Under the pieces are notes generated by a model. The model was given only the letters and a program-made list of their open reading frames with translations. It had not been told where the DNA came from and ran no database searches. Of a stretch of DNA of 24,608 nucleotides, positions 22,424 to 24,608 are shown one piece after another. The stretch is taken from the NCBI GenBank assembly GCA_937930165.1, contig CALGVL010000241.1:1-24608 (forward strand), given 5' to 3'. Both the position numbers and the translations under genes were made by a program. Origin of the DNA: an uncultured Acetobacteraceae bacterium (GTDB taxonomy: Bacteria > Pseudomonadota > Alphaproteobacteria > Acetobacterales > Acetobacteraceae). Every line of letters starts with the position of its first letter. Position 1 is the stretch's first letter.

Positions 22424-23281
22424 ATGGACCATGCCTTGTTGCCGGCGCTCACTCGCATCGCAGAGGCGCTGGAGCGCCTCGCTCCGCCGGCCCCGCAGCC
22501 GCCCAGCCTGACCGGGGCGGATGCCTTCGTCTGGCACCCCCAGCCCTCGCCGCGCCTCGCCCCGGTCCCCCGCGTCTCCCGGGTGGAAATCGCGTTGTTA
22601 CAGGGCGTTGACCGGCAGAAGGACATCCTGCTGGAGAACACGCTGCGCTTCGCCCGCGGATTCCCGGCGAACAATGTGATGCTCTGGGGCGCCCGCGGCA
22701 TGGGCAAGTCCTCTCTGGTCAAGGCCGCGCATGCCGCTGCCAACGCCGAATCGCCGGGCAGCCTGGCCCTGATCGAGATCCACCGGGAGGACATCCGCAC
22801 CCTGCCGGAGTTGCTGAACATCCTCCGCGCCCAGGATCGCCGCTGCCTGGTCTTCTGCGACGACCTGTCCTTCGAGCGCGAGGATGCCGATTACAAGGCA
22901 CTGAAATCGGTGCTGGACGGCGGCATCGAGGGGCGCCCGGCGAATGTGCTGTTCTACGCCACCTCCAACCGCCGCCACCTGATGCCGCGCGACATGATCG
23001 AGAACGAGCGCAGCACCGCCATCAATCCTTCCGAGGCGACGGAGGAGAAGGTCTCGCTCTCCGACCGGTTCGGTCTGTGGATCGGTTTCCACAATTGTGA
23101 CCAGCCGACCTATTTCGCCATGGTCGAGGGCTATGCCCGCGCCTACGGCCTGGACCTGCCGGAGGAGGAGTTGCGCAAGCAGGCCAATGAATGGTCGGTC
23201 ACGCGTGGCGCGCGCTCGGGCCGCGTGGCCTGGCAGTTCATCCAGGACCTGGCCGGCCGGCTGGGGGTGAAGGTGGCCTGA
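22424..23281 (+). CDS. DUF815 family AAA-type ATPase
   Basis: ATP-binding protein of the DUF815 family, 285 residues. Walker A is GARGMGKS (residues 89-96) within VMLWGARGMGKSSLVKA, and Walker B is CLVFCDDLSFE (141-151). A sensor-like stretch follows (FYATSNRRHLMPRDM), and SLSDRFGLWIGF carries a likely arginine finger. The first 55 residues are proline-rich and precede the conserved LQGVDRQKDILLENT entry to the fold. The ATG at 22424 is chosen because homology begins soon after it; the ribosome site is weak (GGA). Family members are conserved in Proteobacteria, often near yajC, but their function is not established. It is divergent from yajC and convergent with serS, only nine bases away. Confidence 0.88.
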   Translation: MDHALLPALTRIAEALERLAPPAPQPPSLTGADAFVWHPQPSPRLAPVPRVSRVEIALLQGVDRQKDILLENTLRFARGFPANNVMLWGARGMGKSSLVKAAHAAANAESPGSLALIEIHREDIRTLPELLNILRAQDRRCLVFCDDLSFEREDADYKALKSVLDGGIEGRPANVLFYATSNRRHLMPRDMIENERSTAINPSEATEEKVSLSDRFGLWIGFHNCDQPTYFAMVEGYARAYGLDLPEEELRKQANEWSVTRGARSGRVAWQFIQDLAGRLGVKVA

Positions 23282-23290
23282 GCCACCTTC
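23269..23290. terminator. Hairpin overlapping the DUF815 stop, adjoining the serS stop
   Basis: GAAGGTGGC and GCCACCTTC form a perfect 9-bp stem with loop CTGA. The stem's left arm is the last codons of the ATPase gene, the loop contains its TGA, and the right arm fills the nine-base spacer up to the serS stop codon (23291-23293). It is probably a compact bidirectional terminator; there is no clear T-run. Confidence 0.6.
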
Positions 23291-24562
23291 CTACCGGCTG
23301 ATGCGCTCCATCCCGCCCATCCAGGGCCGCAGCACCTCGGGCACCAGGATGGAGCCGTCCGCCTGCTGGCAGCTCTCCATCACCGCGATCAGGGCCCGGC
23401 CGACCGCCACGCCGCTGCCGTTCAGGGTGTGGACGAAGCCGGTGCCCTTGCCCTCCGCCGGGCGGTAGCGGGCGTTCATCCGCCGCGCCTGGAAATCCCG
23501 GCAGTTCGAGCAGGAGGAGATCTCCCGCCACGCCCCCTGCCCCGGTAGCCAGACCTCCAGGTCATAGGTCCGGGCGGCGGAGAAGCCGGTATCGCCGGCG
23601 CAGAGGAAGACACGGCGCCAGACCAGACCGAGTTCGGTGAGGATACTCTCGGCGCAGCGCGTCATGCGCTCATGCTCGGCCTCGCTGTCCTCGGGACGGG
23701 TGATCGAGACCAGCTCGACCTTGTTGAACTGGTGCTGCCGCAGCATCCCCCGCGTGTCCCTGCCGGCACTGCCGGCCTCCGAGCGGAAGCAGGGCGAGAG
23801 CGCCGTGTAGCGGAAGGGCAGCGCGGCTTCGGGAATGATCTCCCCGGCCGCGAAGTTGGTCAGCGGCACCTCGGCGGTCGGGATCAGCCAGCGGCCATCG
23901 GTGGTGCGGAACAGGTCCTCGGCGAATTTCGGCAACTGGCCGGTGCCATAGATGGTGGCATCGTTCACCAGCAGCGGCACGGCGACCTCGGTATAGCCGT
24001 GCATTTCCGTGTGCCGGGAGAGCATCCATTGGCCCAGGGCACGCTCCAGCCGCGCCAGGGCGCCCTTCAGCACGGTGAAGCGGCTACCGGCCAGCTTGGC
24101 GGCGGAGGCGAAATCCATCAGGCCGAGCGCCTCGCCGAGCTCGAAATGCTGCCTGGGGGTGAAATCGAAGTCCTGGGGGGTGCCGTGCTGGTGCAGGACG
24201 ACATTGGCCGTCTCGTCCCGGCCTTCCGGCACCTCGGCGTCCAGGATATTCGGCAGTGCTTCGAGCAGAGCGGTCTGGGCACGGTCGGCGGCGGCGGCCT
24301 CGGCCTCCAGCGCCTCCATCTCGCCGCGGAGGGCAGCCGCCTCCCGCTCCTGCGCCGAAGTGTCGGCGCCCTGGCGCTTCGCCTGGCCGATCTCCTTCGC
24401 CAGCGCGTTGCGCCGTGCCTGCTTCTCCTGCAGGGCCTGCTGCGCGGCCCGGCGCTTCGCATCCTGCGCCAGGATCTGCTCCGCCACGGGCGGCAACCCT
24501 CGCCGCGCCATGGCCGCATCGAATGCCGCCGGATCGGCGCGCACCACCCTGATGTCGTGCAT
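23291..24562 (-). CDS. serS: Seryl-tRNA synthetase
   Basis: Class II aminoacyl-tRNA synthetase charging tRNA-Ser (and tRNA-Sec where present), 423 residues, full length. The N-terminal antiparallel coiled-coil arm covers about residues 28-105 (rich in Ala, Glu, Arg, Lys) and contacts the long variable arm of the tRNA. The catalytic core includes the TAEVPLTNF serine-binding region, motif 2 (FRSEAGSAGRDTRGMLRQHQF), and motif 3 (FVHTLNGSGVAVGRALIAVMES). EISSCSNCRDFQARR is also diagnostic. Purine-rich AGGCTGAGG lies directly before the ATG. A reading frame ends 12 bp upstream on the same strand, so serS is probably in an operon; tatC-serS is the common order in this group. Confidence 0.96.
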   Translation of the reverse strand: MHDIRVVRADPAAFDAAMARRGLPPVAEQILAQDAKRRAAQQALQEKQARRNALAKEIGQAKRQGADTSAQEREAAALRGEMEALEAEAAAADRAQTALLEALPNILDAEVPEGRDETANVVLHQHGTPQDFDFTPRQHFELGEALGLMDFASAAKLAGSRFTVLKGALARLERALGQWMLSRHTEMHGYTEVAVPLLVNDATIYGTGQLPKFAEDLFRTTDGRWLIPTAEVPLTNFAAGEIIPEAALPFRYTALSPCFRSEAGSAGRDTRGMLRQHQFNKVELVSITRPEDSEAEHERMTRCAESILTELGLVWRRVFLCAGDTGFSAARTYDLEVWLPGQGAWREISSCSNCRDFQARRMNARYRPAEGKGTGFVHTLNGSGVAVGRALIAVMESCQQADGSILVPEVLRPWMGGMERISR

Positions 24563-24574
24563 CCTCAGCCTGCC

Positions 24575-24608
24575 TTACGTCTCGTCCTTGGGGGGCTTCG
24601 GCGCCATC
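24575..24608 (-). CDS. 3' end of an upstream gene (possibly tatC)
   Basis: On the minus strand a frame enters from the window edge and ends MAPKPPKDET followed by TAA at 24575-24577, 12 bp before serS. Only about ten codons are visible. A charged, proline-containing tail and the position upstream of serS would fit the C-terminus of TatC, the usual neighbour in Alphaproteobacteria. This assignment rests on gene order alone; nothing in the short peptide proves it. Confidence 0.35.
   Translation of the reverse strand, partial: MAPKPPKDET

Overview
The window is chromosomal DNA of a high-GC alphaproteobacterium. Gene content and order (dusB-ntrB-ntrC-ntrY-ntrX divergent from a fused ispDF, probable tatC-serS, yajC, Fe-type superoxide dismutase, a Bug-family receptor) suggest the Rhodospirillales, most likely an Acetobacteraceae of the Roseomonas type. 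The genus is an inference. I see no rRNA, tRNA, CRISPR array, insertion sequence or phage gene. Most of the window is ordinary housekeeping DNA.

Layout. (1) 33-9525, minus strand: an eight-gene chain, dusB, ntrB, ntrC, ntrY, ntrX, a D-amino-acid transaminase, a SnoaL/NTF2-like protein and a HAD phosphatase. Nearly every junction overlaps by 1-11 nt, so it is probably one transcript that starts just upstream of dusB at a promoter placed for an almost leaderless mRNA. (2) 9628-10836, plus: ispDF (isoprenoid MEP pathway), meeting cutA stop codon to stop codon in a 20-bp perfect palindrome. (3) 10837-12362, minus: an SCP2-type thiolase translationally coupled to cutA. (4) 12363-12675: the only long gene-free stretch. 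It is AT-rich and carries back-to-back candidate promoters and inverted repeats. (5) 12676-15442, plus: an acyl-CoA carboxylase carboxyltransferase subunit and glutathione-dependent formaldehyde dehydrogenase, closed by a strong hairpin. (6) 15626-20165: a small catabolic module with a Tat-exported Bug solute receptor (plus), facing an operon (minus) of a type I extradiol dioxygenase, an FAD aromatic hydroxylase and an MmgE/PrpD protein. The hydroxylase is a pseudogene with two separate lesions, so the module looks decayed. (7) 20230-24608: a squalene/phytoene synthase-like protein resembling the complex I assembly factor NDUFAF6, sodB, yajC, a DUF815 ATPase, serS and the tail of an upstream gene that may be tatC. 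In many relatives secD and secF follow yajC; here they are missing and sodB lies convergent to it.

How the genes work together: NtrB/NtrC and NtrY/NtrX are the two linked nitrogen-control two-component systems. dusB is their usual leader gene, and the three trailing enzymes probably ride on the same transcript. Convergent pairs are separated by very short or zero spacers that hold perfect palindromes acting as candidate bidirectional terminators. I did not find a convincing new biological system. The most useful observations are the doubly broken hydroxylase, the palindromes built into stop codons, the NDUFAF6-like gene beside a yajC that has lost secDF, and the divergent regulatory region at 12443-12497.
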